From Janthinobacterium sp. 344 (lineage in GTDB: Bacteria > Pseudomonadota > Gammaproteobacteria > Burkholderiales > Burkholderiaceae_D), in the NCBI RefSeq assembly GCF_900112025.1, contig NZ_FOKL01000015.1, positions 1 to 64,000 of the forward strand: a stretch of 64,000 bases of DNA, in the 5' to 3' direction. Of the stretch, positions 25,275-34,419 are shown one piece after another. The notes beneath the pieces are model-generated. The model did no database searches. It worked only from the letters and a program-made list of their open reading frames with translations, and was not told the origin of the DNA. How positions within the stretch are numbered: position 1 is the stretch's first letter; each line of letters starts with the position of its first letter. Position numbers and translations under genes: made by a program.

Positions 25275-25814
25275 TTACCACATCAAATCATCAGGAATCT
25301 GGAACGCCGCGTACGGATCATCCTCGTCCACCTGCGTGCTGGCCTGCTTGACGCGCACGACGATGGCCGGGTCGCGTTCGGCGATCTTGTCGGCGATGAT
25401 GCGCGGCACCAGTTCCACGGCGCCGCCCAGGCAGACGATCACCAGACGCCCCGCCACCAGGTGGGCCTGCACGGCGGCCGTCACGTAGATGCGCTCGATC
25501 TTGTTGTTGAACGTGAAGTTATACGGCACGTCGCCGTTGTTGCCCTTGCTCTGGCGATTCTTTTGCACCATTTGCGCGATCTGCGCCACGATGGCTTTCT
25601 GGTTGGCGGCCGCGTCGCGCTGGGCGTTCAGCTCACGCGCCCGCTCGGCGTTCTTGCGCTGGGTCTCGAGCGCGGCCAGGCGCACTTCGTCGACACTTTG
25701 CGTGCCGCTCTTGCGCTCGTCCTTCTTTTGCTTGCTCTTGTCCTGGTTGGCCAATTTGACCTTTTTCTTGTCGACCAGGCCGGCCTTTAAAAACTGCTCT
25801 TGCAACGAGACCAT
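25275..25814 (-). CDS. DUF2058 (YaiL-like) protein
   Basis: 179 residues. SLQEQFLKAGLVDKKKV opens a highly charged, probably coiled-coil Lys/Glu/Ala/Gln region (about 15-85), followed by the conserved C-terminal domain with DVPYNFTFNNKIERIYV, GRLVIV and the end DDPYAAFQIPDDLMW, co-linear with E. coli YaiL. It is described as a nucleoprotein or polynucleotide-associated protein; the function is unproven. ATG 25814 follows CGGAG. A longer reading upstream adds unrelated hydrophobic sequence and is rejected. Confidence 0.88.
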   Translation of the reverse strand: MVSLQEQFLKAGLVDKKKVKLANQDKSKQKKDERKSGTQSVDEVRLAALETQRKNAERARELNAQRDAAANQKAIVAQIAQMVQKNRQSKGNNGDVPYNFTFNNKIERIYVTAAVQAHLVAGRLVIVCLGGAVELVPRIIADKIAERDPAIVVRVKQASTQVDEDDPYAAFQIPDDLMW

Positions 25815-26080
25815 AACTACTCCGTATTGAGGGTGCGCCGGCCAAGGCAGCGGCATCGGCCGGTGGAAAGTCGCTAGCATAGCAAAAAACAGGGCCGCTG
25901 CCGCCGCAACATGGCTGCCCGGGCCGGCCGACAGGCGCTGCGCGTCAGGCAGTAACAAAAAGACACACTCGAGTGGAAATTTTGTTGATAAATGTCATAT
26001 AGTTAGTTACGTTTTGCATATCGGCAGTTGTCTGCCGGTTGCACGTCCCCTTCCACTGACTGCGTCTACAAGGATTTGCC

Positions 26081-26386
26081 ATGAAACAATTAATCGCCCT
26101 CTGCATCGCCGCCGCGTTTGCCGGCTCCGCCTTTGCCGCCGCACCGGAAGCGGCGCCCGCCGCCAAGACGGCGCAGCAATCGAAAATGACCACCTGCAAT
26201 GCCGATGCCGCCGGCAAGAAGGGCGATGAACGCAAGGCCTTCATGAAGGAATGCCTGAGCGCCAAGCCGGCGCCGGCCATGACGCAGCAAAACAAGATGA
26301 AGGCCTGCAATGCCGACGCCAAGGACATGAAGGGCGATGCCCGCAAGGCTTTCATGAAAGAATGCCTGAGCGCGCCAAAGAAATAA
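26081..26386 (+). CDS. PsiF-repeat periplasmic protein
   Basis: 101 residues: a signal peptide (cleavage near AFA-AAPEA), then two tandem PsiF repeats. Each has the pattern KM-x-x-CNADA-x5-GD-x-RKAFMKECLS, giving two Cys pairs in the periplasm. E. coli PsiF is phosphate-starvation inducible; the role is unknown. The ribosome site AAGGA precedes ATG 26081, and an intrinsic terminator follows at 26427. No Pho box was recognised upstream. Confidence 0.85.
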   Translation: MKQLIALCIAAAFAGSAFAAAPEAAPAAKTAQQSKMTTCNADAAGKKGDERKAFMKECLSAKPAPAMTQQNKMKACNADAKDMKGDARKAFMKECLSAPKK

Positions 26387-26426
26387 GCGCCGCTTCGACG
26401 CGCCAGCGTGCGCTTCACTGCACGAC

Positions 26427-26452
26427 GCCAGCCGACAGGCTGGCTTTTTTTT
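26427..26452 (+). terminator. Intrinsic terminator after the PsiF gene
   Basis: GCCAGCC-GACA-GGCTGGC (26427-26444) followed by eight Ts. Confidence 0.9.
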
Positions 26453-26645
26453 GCTCCCGCAAACGGCGCGGCGCCCTGGGCAGGGTGTCCTTGCCCCGCC
26501 AACGGACCGGTGAATGCGGCAGCAACGCTGAAGCGTGACAATCATGATGAATGATCAAGATGACAAGAGGATTGATAGCGCGTAATATTTACTCAGCAGT
26601 AATGCACGGCGCGGCGGCAGCTTACCCCAGGGGAAGGATGGCAGC

Positions 26646-28916
26646 GTGGCGATATCGAGCGATCTCGCGCACTGGCGCGGCCTGGTCTTTACCCGCCTGT
26701 TGCAGGTGGTGCTGCTGCTTGGCATCGTCACGGCCATTCCCAGCGCGCTGCTGGCCGCGAGCGAAGCCATCTGGTCCATCGTCGCCCTCGACTTGCTGGC
26801 CATCGGCTGGATCGGCGTCATCTGGCATAGTCGCGCCATGCCCTACCGCTGGCGCGTCTGGCAATTCCTGATCGTCGCTTACCTGGTGGGCGTGGGCCTG
26901 CTGCTGAAAATCGGTCCCGTCAGCCAGATCTACATGATGCTCATGCCCGTACTGGCGGCACTGCTGCTGGGCATGCGGCCGGCCTTGTCCACCCTGGTCC
27001 TGACCTCGCTGACCATCTTTTTCCTCGGCCTGCATCCCGACGTCGCCCTGCGCCTGCCGGGCACGCCCGACTCTCCCGTGCTGCGCGCGCTGATCGTGGC
27101 CCTGAACTTCCTGTTTATCGCCGCCGTGCTGACCCTGTCCTGCGCCTTCCTGCTGCGCCACCTGGAAGACAGTAGCCAGGCCTTGTCGCAGCTCAACGCC
27201 GAGCTGCGCCTGACGGCGACGGCGCTGGCCCGCCTGAACGACATGGTGATGATCGCCGACGTGCTCGATGTCCCGTCCGGCCCCGGCGCGGTGCCCGCCA
27301 CGCGCATCATCTTCGTCAACGACGCCTTCGAGCGCAGCAGCGGCTATGCGCGCGCCGAGGTGCTGGGCCGCAGCCTGCTGTTCCAGCAAGGTCCCGCCAC
27401 CGATGCGGACGAACTGGCGCGCATCGCCGCCGCCATGGCCCGCGCCCAGCCGGCCAGGGCGGAATTGCTGAACTACAACAAGGCCGGCAAGGCGTACTGG
27501 GTCGAGGCGGAACTGGTGCCGTTCACGGATGCGGATGGCAGGCAGACGCACTGGGTGGCTGTCGAGCGCGAAATCGACGAGCGCAAGAAATCGGAAGCGG
27601 ACATCCACCGCCTGGCCTTCTACGACGTGCTGACGGGCTTGCCCAACCGACGCCTGCTGATGGACCGCATCAGCCACCTGCTGGCCGCCGCGCCGCGCGA
27701 CCATACGATCAGCGCGCTGATGTTCATCGACCTCGACCACTTCAAGCACATCAACGACGCGCGCGGCCATGCCACGGGCGACGCGCTGCTGCGCCTGGCG
27801 GGCGAACGGCTGGCGCAGCTGATGCGCAAGGCCGACACGGTGGCGCGCATCGGCGGCGACGAATTCGTCGTGCTGCTGGCGCACCTGGCCGATGACCTGG
27901 ACAACGCCGCCCGCGCGGCGGCCCAGGTGGCCGAAAAAATCCGCGCGGCCATCGCGCGCGACTTCGACATCGGCGCCCAGTCCTATCATTGCAGCGCCAG
28001 CATCGGCGTGACCCTGCTGCCGAAAGCGGGCCAGCAGGCGCACGACCTGCTGCGCGAAGCCGACATCGCCATGTACCGCGCCAAGGCGGAAGGGCGCAAC
28101 GGCATCGCCTTCTTTGAAGCGGCCATGCAGGCGGGCCTGGAGCGCCGCCTGACCCTGGAACGGGCGCTGGCGCGCGCCCTCGACGTGGGGCAATTGTGCA
28201 TGCACGTGCAGCCGCAGGTCGACCGCCACGGCCGGATGACGGGGGCCGAATTGCTGATGCGCTGGCCGCAGGCGGACGGCAGCTTTATCGCACCCGACAT
28301 ATTCATCCCCATCGCCGAGGAATCGGGGCTCATCATCAGGCTCGGGCACTGGGCCCTGCGCGAAGCGTGCCGCGCCGCCAGCCTGCTGGCACAGGCCCAG
28401 CCTGGCCACCCCATCCCCCTGTCCGTGAATGTCAGTCCGGCCCAGTTCCGCCAGCCCGACTTCGCCACCCGCGTGCAGGCGGCGCTGGCCGAACACGGCA
28501 CGCCGGCCGCCGCCCTGATCCTGGAGCTGACGGAAGGCTTGCTGATCGACCAGCGCGACGCCTCGCTGGCGCGCATGCGCGACCTGGCGAACCTGGGCAT
28601 CCGCTTTTCCATCGACGATTTCGGCACCGGTTATTCCAGCCTCGCCTACCTGACCTCGATGCCGCTGTACGAACTCAAAATCGACAAGCGCTTCATCGAC
28701 GACACGCCGCGCGAAGCGCGCGACACGGCCATCGTGCAGGCGATCCTGGCCATGGCGCGCCACTTGGGCTTGCGCGTCGTGGCCGAAGGCGTGGAAACGC
28801 AGGAGCAGGCCGACTTCCTGATCGCCCACGATTGCGACGGCTTGCAGGGCTACCTGTATGCGTCGCCGATGCCGCTCGATGACCTTCTCGCCTGGCGGGC
28901 CCGGCATCAAGCTTAG
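26646..28916 (+). CDS. PAS-GGDEF-EAL c-di-GMP signalling protein
   Basis: 756 residues. Five to six membrane helices (about 15-170) precede a PAS domain (about 190-312). A GGDEF domain follows with GGDEF at 403-407 and I-site RKAD at 394-397. The EAL domain has motif ELL at 535-537 and IDDFGTGYSSL near 656-665. Cyclase residues are intact. In the phosphodiesterase half the EAL motif reads ELL but the acidic loop 6 pair is present, so both activities are plausible. The start is GTG 26646 with AAGGA eight bases upstream; an ATG at 26638 is out of frame. Confidence 0.88.
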   Translation: MAISSDLAHWRGLVFTRLLQVVLLLGIVTAIPSALLAASEAIWSIVALDLLAIGWIGVIWHSRAMPYRWRVWQFLIVAYLVGVGLLLKIGPVSQIYMMLMPVLAALLLGMRPALSTLVLTSLTIFFLGLHPDVALRLPGTPDSPVLRALIVALNFLFIAAVLTLSCAFLLRHLEDSSQALSQLNAELRLTATALARLNDMVMIADVLDVPSGPGAVPATRIIFVNDAFERSSGYARAEVLGRSLLFQQGPATDADELARIAAAMARAQPARAELLNYNKAGKAYWVEAELVPFTDADGRQTHWVAVEREIDERKKSEADIHRLAFYDVLTGLPNRRLLMDRISHLLAAAPRDHTISALMFIDLDHFKHINDARGHATGDALLRLAGERLAQLMRKADTVARIGGDEFVVLLAHLADDLDNAARAAAQVAEKIRAAIARDFDIGAQSYHCSASIGVTLLPKAGQQAHDLLREADIAMYRAKAEGRNGIAFFEAAMQAGLERRLTLERALARALDVGQLCMHVQPQVDRHGRMTGAELLMRWPQADGSFIAPDIFIPIAEESGLIIRLGHWALREACRAASLLAQAQPGHPIPLSVNVSPAQFRQPDFATRVQAALAEHGTPAAALILELTEGLLIDQRDASLARMRDLANLGIRFSIDDFGTGYSSLAYLTSMPLYELKIDKRFIDDTPREARDTAIVQAILAMARHLGLRVVAEGVETQEQADFLIAHDCDGLQGYLYASPMPLDDLLAWRARHQA

Positions 28917-29009
28917 CTTTCCGACATTTCCTGCATGAAACTCCTCCGCTAGAATACCGGCCTCATAGTCCTGCACCTTCACCGCTCTTTCTTGTTAAAG
29001 TGATCTCCG

Positions 29010-31415
29010 ATGCGTCTGGTTCTCCCCCTGTTGGCCCGCCCACTACTGCTGACCTTGCTCGCAGCCGCCCTGCCCGCCGCCCATGCGGCCCCCGCCACCA
29101 CCACTGCCCCTACGCCGATCAGCCTGGACCAGGCCATGGCCGATCCCGACTGGATCGGCACGCCCGTCGAAGCGGCCTGGTGGGGCTGGAATGGCCAGCT
29201 GTATTACAAGCAAAAGCGCCTCGGCTCGCCCCTGCGCGACACCTACCAATTGCCCGGCGCGAACGCCGCGCTGAATAGCGGCAAGAAGGTCGATGACGCG
29301 CAGCTGGCGAACCTCGATGGCCAGCAGATGGTCGTCAACCGGGCCGGCACGCGCGCCATCCTGCTGCGCAACGGCGACTTGTTCGAGCGCGACCTGAAAA
29401 GCGGCGCCCTGGTGCAGATCACGCGCGGCGTGTCGGCCATCAGCGATCCGCAATATTCCGCCGACGGCGGCGCCGTGCAATACCGCAGCGGCACCGACTG
29501 GTTCAGCTGGAGCCGCGCGGATCGCCTGAGCGCGCCCGTGGCCCTGCTGCGCGCCGCCAAGGACCCGGACGCCAAGCCCGACGCCGATGCCCAGCGCGAC
29601 CTGCAATTGCGCCTGATCGTCAACCTGGCGCGCCAGAAGGAAGAGCGCGACACGAGCCGCGAACGCCGCCACGAAGAGCGCCGCCTGGATGCCACGCGCG
29701 CGCCGGCTCCGATCTACCTGGGCGACAAGGTCACGATTTCCGGCAGCGCCCTGTCGCCGGATGGCCGCTGGCTGCTGTTCGTCACGCAAGACAAGGCGGC
29801 GGAAAAAGGCAAGCTGGGCAAACTGGCGCGCTACATCACGGAAACGGGCTACCCGGACGTGGATGACGAACGCACGCGCGTGGGCCGCAACATGCCCATC
29901 GCGCAAAGCCTGAAACTGGCAGACCTGCGCACGGGCACGGTGCGCGAGATCGGTTTCGACAGCCTGCCCGGCATCGCCACCGACCCGCTGGCGGCCTTGC
30001 GCGCGGAACAGAAACTGCCGCCGCTGAAAGGCAACCGTCCCGTGCGCGTCGACGCCCAGCGCGATGGCATCGCCTGGACCGACGACGGCAGCAAGGTGAG
30101 CGTGCGCGTGCGCGCCATCGACAACAAGGACCGCTGGATCGCCAATGTCGACCTGGCCAATGGCGCCCTGCTGCCCGTGCACCGCATCAGCGACGCGGCC
30201 TGGGTCAACCGCCGCGCCGACGAATTCGGCTGGTTGCCCGACAACGCCACCCTGTGGTATCTGTCCGAGGAAAGCGGCTACGCCCACCTGTACACGAAAA
30301 CGGGCGCCGCGCCCGCGCGCGCGCTGACCAGCGGCCAGTGGGAAGTGAGCAATGTCGAATGGAGCCGCGACGGCAAGAACGCCTACTTTATCTGCAACCC
30401 GCAAGCGCCCGGCACGTATGAAGTGTGCGCCAGCACGGCGAAAGATGGCGGCGCGCGCGAAATCACCAGCTTGAAAGGCGTGGAAAACTTCGGCCTGTCG
30501 CCCGATGGCGGCAAGCTGCTGCTGCGCTATTCCACCAGCTATGTGCCGGCCCAGCTGGCCACCGTGTCCGTGGCGGGCGGCAAGGCGAATATCCTGACGG
30601 ACACGCGCAGCGACGCCTTCAAGGCGCGCAACTGGGTCATGCCGCAACTGGTGCAAGTACCGTCCACGCATGGCGCGGCGCCCATCTGGGCCAAGCTGTA
30701 CCGCCCCGCAACACTGGAAGCAGGCAAACACTATCCGATCGTCATGTTCGCCCACGGCGCCGGCTACCTGCAGAACGTGACGCAGCGCTATCCGGTCTAT
30801 TTCCGCGAGCAAATGTTCCACAATCTGCTGGTGCAGCAAGGTTTCATTGTGCTCGACGTCGATTACCGCGCCTCGCTCGGTTACGGCAGCGCCTGGCGCA
30901 CTGCCATCTACCGCCAGATGGGCCACCCTGAACTGGAAGATTTCATCGACGGCGCCAACTGGCTGGCGCAGCAGCACCAGGGCGACATCAAGAACGTGGG
31001 CATCTATGGCGGCAGCTATGGCGGCTTCATGAGCCTGATGGCCCTGATGCGCGCGCCGGACGTCTTCAAATCGGGCGCGGCCCTGCGCCCCGTGACGGAC
31101 TGGACGACCTACAACCACGAGTACACGGCGAACATCCTGAACACGCCGGAACTCGATCCGCAAGCGTATAAAATTTCCTCGCCGATCGAATACGCGGACA
31201 AGCTGACGGGCAACCTGCTGATCGCCCACGGCATGATCGACGACAACGTGTTTTACCAGGACTCCGTGCGCCTGTCGCAGCGCCTGATCGAGCTGAAAAA
31301 GGATAACTGGGAAATGGCCAGCTACCCGATGGAACGCCACGGCTTCGTGCAGCCGGAAGCGTGGTATGACGAGTACCGCCGCATTTATCAGTTATTCCAG
31401 CGCACGCTGAAGTAA
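29010..31415 (+). CDS. Secreted S9 prolyl oligopeptidase-family peptidase (DPP-IV-like)
   Basis: 801 residues. A signal peptide ends near AHA-APAT, followed by an N-terminal beta-propeller (about 90-520) and a C-terminal alpha/beta hydrolase. The catalytic triad is Ser669 in GGSYGGF, Asp744 in HGMIDDNV and His777 in MERHGF. The layout and the DDNV segment fit the dipeptidyl peptidase IV or acylaminoacyl peptidase groups, which release N-terminal dipeptides from peptides in the periplasm. Codon use is like the flanks. A -10-like TAGAAT at 28950 lies 60 bp upstream. Monocistronic. Confidence 0.88.
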   Translation: MRLVLPLLARPLLLTLLAAALPAAHAAPATTTAPTPISLDQAMADPDWIGTPVEAAWWGWNGQLYYKQKRLGSPLRDTYQLPGANAALNSGKKVDDAQLANLDGQQMVVNRAGTRAILLRNGDLFERDLKSGALVQITRGVSAISDPQYSADGGAVQYRSGTDWFSWSRADRLSAPVALLRAAKDPDAKPDADAQRDLQLRLIVNLARQKEERDTSRERRHEERRLDATRAPAPIYLGDKVTISGSALSPDGRWLLFVTQDKAAEKGKLGKLARYITETGYPDVDDERTRVGRNMPIAQSLKLADLRTGTVREIGFDSLPGIATDPLAALRAEQKLPPLKGNRPVRVDAQRDGIAWTDDGSKVSVRVRAIDNKDRWIANVDLANGALLPVHRISDAAWVNRRADEFGWLPDNATLWYLSEESGYAHLYTKTGAAPARALTSGQWEVSNVEWSRDGKNAYFICNPQAPGTYEVCASTAKDGGAREITSLKGVENFGLSPDGGKLLLRYSTSYVPAQLATVSVAGGKANILTDTRSDAFKARNWVMPQLVQVPSTHGAAPIWAKLYRPATLEAGKHYPIVMFAHGAGYLQNVTQRYPVYFREQMFHNLLVQQGFIVLDVDYRASLGYGSAWRTAIYRQMGHPELEDFIDGANWLAQQHQGDIKNVGIYGGSYGGFMSLMALMRAPDVFKSGAALRPVTDWTTYNHEYTANILNTPELDPQAYKISSPIEYADKLTGNLLIAHGMIDDNVFYQDSVRLSQRLIELKKDNWEMASYPMERHGFVQPEAWYDEYRRIYQLFQRTLK

Positions 31416-31494
31416 AGGCTGGGGTCGGCCCCCCGCCTGCGCCAGCGTCAAGCGTTGCGTTAACTAGGTTGCGGGGCTGCCCCCAAACAAGCAC

Positions 31495-32490
31495 TCAGTC
31501 AAACGGCAGGGGCCGCGGCGTCGTGTCGCTCGATGGCGGCAGGATCGGCAGCACGATGTGCGGCTGCTTGCCCGTCAGGGTTTTCAAAAAGGCCACCAGT
31601 TTCGCGTTTTCATCGGGCGTGAAAGTGCGGCCCAGCTGCAAACGGCCCATCACGTCGACGGCCTGCGCCAGGGTCGCCGCCTCGCCATCGTGGAAATAGG
31701 GGTAGGTCAATTCCACGTTGCGCAGGGTCGGCACCTTGAAGTTGAAGCGGTCCGCATCCTTGCCCGTCACGGCCGCGCGCCCTTGCGTCGTCATGGCCGT
31801 CTTGTACGGCTCGACGATGCCCATCTTCTGGAAGCTGTTGCCGCCCACGGCGGGGCCGTGATGACAGGCGATGCAGCCGCTCGTCTTGAACAGCTGGTAG
31901 CCGGCCAGTTCATCTTTCGTCAGCGCGCTTTTTTTGCCCGTCAACCATTGATCGAAGCGCGAATCGGGCGTCACCAGCACCTCTTCGAAGGCGGCGATGG
32001 CGCGCGTGACTTGCTCGATGGTCAGCTTGTCCTGGCCAAACACGTGCTGGAATTCCTGGCGGTAGGCGGGAATCGAGGCCAGCACGTCGATGGCCAGCTC
32101 GTGCGTAAAAGCCATCTCGCCCGGATTGGCGATGGGGCCGCCCGCCTGCTCCTGCAAATCCTTGGCGCGGCCATCCCAGAATTGCGCCACGTTCATGCTG
32201 GAATTGAGCACCGTGGGTGAATTGATGGGTCCCCGCTGCCAATTGTGGCCGATCGAGGTCTTGATGTTATCCGTGCCGCCCATGCTCAGGTTGTGACAGC
32301 TATTGCAGGAAATAAAGCCCGAACGCGACAGCCGCGGATCGAAAAACAGCTTTTTACCCAGTTCCACCATGGCCGGATTGGCCACCTTGGCGGCAATGAT
32401 GGGCTGGATCGGCTCTTTCTCGGCGGCATGGACGATGCCGCCAAAGGCCAGGCTGGTGATGAAGAGAAAAGGTGAGAGGGTGCGGCGCAT
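31495..32490 (-). CDS. Di-heme cytochrome c peroxidase
   Basis: 331 residues with a signal peptide (cleavage near VHA-AEKEP) and two c-type heme motifs, CNSCH (about residue 61) and CIACH (about 208). This is the layout of bacterial CcpA/MauG-family peroxidases that reduce H2O2 in the periplasm with electrons from cytochrome c. The segments KLFFDPRLSRSG, RGPINSPTVLN and VPTLRNVELTYPYFHDG are family-typical. An FNR/Anr-like site lies about 100 bp upstream, but no good -10 is placed correctly for it on this strand. Confidence 0.9.
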   Translation of the reverse strand: MRRTLSPFLFITSLAFGGIVHAAEKEPIQPIIAAKVANPAMVELGKKLFFDPRLSRSGFISCNSCHNLSMGGTDNIKTSIGHNWQRGPINSPTVLNSSMNVAQFWDGRAKDLQEQAGGPIANPGEMAFTHELAIDVLASIPAYRQEFQHVFGQDKLTIEQVTRAIAAFEEVLVTPDSRFDQWLTGKKSALTKDELAGYQLFKTSGCIACHHGPAVGGNSFQKMGIVEPYKTAMTTQGRAAVTGKDADRFNFKVPTLRNVELTYPYFHDGEAATLAQAVDVMGRLQLGRTFTPDENAKLVAFLKTLTGKQPHIVLPILPPSSDTTPRPLPFD

Positions 32491-32588
32491 AGTCTAACTC
32501 CTGGAAACATTCCCGAATCGGCGGTGCACGCCGGCGCGGGAATGCGGCGCGCCGGCCCGGTCGCCACCCGACCATCGCTGATTGGATG

Positions 32589-32602
32589 TTGATTTATATT
32601 AA
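32589..32602. promoter_or_regulatory. Near-consensus FNR/Anr site in a divergent intergenic region
   Basis: TTGATTTATATTAA matches nine of ten defined FNR positions. It sits between the peroxidase gene and a lipoprotein gene. A GAAAAT -10-like hexamer (32621-32626) is better placed for the lipoprotein than anything on the peroxidase strand. Confidence 0.4.
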
Positions 32603-32698
32603 CTTTGACTGGTTGGCAATGAAAATGACCGGGGTCAAGGTTCTGCCACCACGCGAATTGCGCTTGCCATTTCAGCAAGCGTGGCACATGATGAAGGC

Positions 32699-33130
32699 AT
32701 GACGACCTCCACCACCTCCGCCCTGCTGCGCGCCGCCTGCGCCAGCCTCCTGTTGCTGACCGCCAGCGCCTGCGGCAGCGCCCCTACGCAAGATGATGCG
32801 TCGCCCGCACCGGGCAATGCCGGCTTGCTGGCGCAGATCCAGGCGGAAGTGGGTCCCGCCGCCTGTGATTCCACCCAGCAATGCCAAACCGTCGCCATCG
32901 GCGCCAAGGCTTGCGGCGGGCCCGAACGCTACCTGGCGTGGTCCAGCAAGGACAATGACGGCAAGAAACTCAAGGCCCTGGCCCAGGCGCATGCGGAAGC
33001 GAGCCGCAAGCAGCAGCAGGCGGACGGCATGATGTCGACCTGCTCCATCGTCACGGACCCGGGCGCCACCTGCGAAGCGGGGCGCTGCGTGCTGCAAAAG
33101 AGCGGCATGGGCGGCAGCTCGGCGCTATAA
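32699..33130 (+). CDS. Small Cys-rich lipoprotein, unknown function
   Basis: 143 residues. A signal peptide ends in a lipobox-like LTASAC (Cys about 25). The mature part has five further cysteines (in AACDSTQQC, GAKACGG, STCSIV, ATCEAGRC), suggesting two disulfides in the envelope. The pattern is one I associate with unnamed Burkholderiales proteins; I can assign no function. ATG 32699 has GAAGG upstream. It shares a bidirectional terminator with the convergent gene. Confidence 0.6.
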   Translation: MTTSTTSALLRAACASLLLLTASACGSAPTQDDASPAPGNAGLLAQIQAEVGPAACDSTQQCQTVAIGAKACGGPERYLAWSSKDNDGKKLKALAQAHAEASRKQQQADGMMSTCSIVTDPGATCEAGRCVLQKSGMGGSSAL

Positions 33131-33155
33131 AAAAGCCGCTGGATCAGCGGCTTTT
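33131..33155. terminator. Bidirectional intrinsic terminator
   Basis: AAAAGCCGCT-GGATC-AGCGGCTTTT is a perfect inverted repeat between two convergent stops, with T runs on both strands. Confidence 0.85.
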
Positions 33156-33171
33156 GGGGTTCTGCAAGGCA

Positions 33172-33942
33172 TCAAGGCTGCAGCTGCAAGGTCTTGACGA
33201 TCTTGCTCTCCACCTTCTCGCCCGCGCCCGAGGTGGCATTCCTGCTTTCCTTGCGCAGCAACAATAAGTGGTCGCCGCTGACGCCATACTGGCGCGTCTC
33301 GTCCGTCTTTTGCGTAAAGCTGACGACAACGAAAGCGCGCCCGCTCACGTCAAAGTGAAAACGGCTGGCCAGCGGCGTGCCGTCCGCCGCGATCCACACC
33401 TCGATGCCGCCGTCGAACTTCTTCACATACTTGCGGTCTTTCTCAGGCACCTTGTCGAGCGACAAGGTAAAACTCAGCAAGCGTGCCGGCTTGCCCTTGT
33501 AGCTATCGACCTTTTCGGCGCTGAACACGGCTTCCTCGATCTCGCGCGACAGGGCGTCCGCCGCCGACACCATGGAACGCAATTCCGTCGCCTTCATTTC
33601 TCCCAGCGCAAAGCCGATCGGCGTCCTGGCCTTCGGGTCTTTCACCTTGGCGCGCTGCTCGGCCTCCACTTTCGCCAGCAAATCCTTGCCATAGAGCACC
33701 TGCAAGCCCGCCGGTCCGCCCTCGACAGTCACCGTGGCCTGGCCGCTATCTTCTTCCGCCTCCTTGCCCTCGCCCTCACGGCGCCAGCTTTTCGATTCCA
33801 CCTGCGCCTTGATCGGCGTTTGCCCCTGCAGCCGCGCCAGTGCCGCATTCAGGTCGGCCAAGCCATCGGCCCGCGCCGTCCCGCAAAACAAACCGAACAA
33901 GCCGGCCAGCGCCAGCCATTGCATGCCATTACGTCGCTGCAT
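33172..33942 (-). CDS. Periplasmic protein of unknown function
   Basis: 256 residues with a signal peptide (MQRRNGMQWLALAGLFGLFCGTARA, cut before DGLADL). The mature protein is soluble, charged and rich in beta-prone segments: ATVTVEGGPAGLQVLYG, RLLSFTLSL, GGIEVWIAADGTPLASRFHF, FVVVSFTQK. The scheme resembles LolA-like or outer-membrane-sorting folds that read out a sugar or lipid, but I cannot name the family. ATG 33942 is chosen for its AAGGGA ribosome site and because it starts the signal peptide; a longer in-frame start exists. Confidence 0.6.
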   Translation of the reverse strand: MQRRNGMQWLALAGLFGLFCGTARADGLADLNAALARLQGQTPIKAQVESKSWRREGEGKEAEEDSGQATVTVEGGPAGLQVLYGKDLLAKVEAEQRAKVKDPKARTPIGFALGEMKATELRSMVSAADALSREIEEAVFSAEKVDSYKGKPARLLSFTLSLDKVPEKDRKYVKKFDGGIEVWIAADGTPLASRFHFDVSGRAFVVVSFTQKTDETRQYGVSGDHLLLLRKESRNATSGAGEKVESKIVKTLQLQP

Positions 33943-34039
33943 CGCACATCCCTTCAAGTCATACAAGGATGCCAAAACACCATGTTTTGGCCATCTGTTG
34001 CATTTGAACACAGCTAACTCTGGTCAGGTGGAAAGTCTT

Positions 34040-34143
34040 TCTGCTATAATTCGCCGCCTTGGCCTGGTAGCTCAGTCGGTAGAGCAGAGGATTGAAAATC
34101 CTTGTGTCGGTGGTTCGATTCCGCCCCGGGCCACCAAGAATTC
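34040..34143 (+). repeat. 104-bp direct repeat containing tRNA-Phe (copy 2)
   Basis: Matches 23262-23365 with one substitution. The copies are 10,778 bp apart in direct orientation. Confidence 0.9.
34061..34136 (+). tRNA. tRNA-Phe (GAA), copy 2
   Basis: 76 nt, identical to copy 1 at every position including CCA. Its -10 is TATAAT at 34045-34050 and its own terminator is at 34161. The upstream -35 region differs from copy 1 (TGGTCA, 18-bp spacing), so the two copies could be expressed at different strength. Confidence 0.97.
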
Positions 34144-34160
34144 AGCAGTACATAGCAAAA

Positions 34161-34185
34161 AGCCAACCTTCGGGTTGGCTTTTTT
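34161..34185 (+). terminator. Intrinsic terminator of tRNA-Phe copy 2
   Basis: AGCCAACC-TTCG-GGTTGGCT plus six Ts. It has the same UUCG design as copy 1 but unrelated stem sequence. Confidence 0.9.
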
Positions 34186-34419
34186 GTTTTCCCCGGAAAA
34201 AACCTGCCATCCCGTCGCTGTGTACGCAAACGAACGGACTGCAGCCGCCCAAGCGCCCATGCTGCAGGCAGACCACTCCTCCTTCCCGCCGCTAGCGCCC
34301 TGCGCGACACGGCAGACGGGTCGGCTGGTCAGTTCTCCCCGCCACACCGCCATGCGAAACTCGCGCCCGACGCCGTCGAGCCGTTCCGTACATAACGGCT
34401 CACTGCCAAAGGATGCACC

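Noticed and set aside
26622-28982. Long open frame antisense to the GGDEF-EAL gene
   Set aside because: A high-GC shadow: composition rich in Arg, His, Gln and Gly, no domain pattern, and the opposite strand has clear catalytic motifs.
29043-31340. Long frame antisense to the S9 peptidase
   Set aside because: No motifs; a GC-skewed shadow.
23359-34060. Integrative island bounded by the two tRNA-Phe copies
   Set aside because: No integrase or phage genes; most genes between are ordinary core types with normal composition. Only the ImmA-DUF4411 pair looks foreign.
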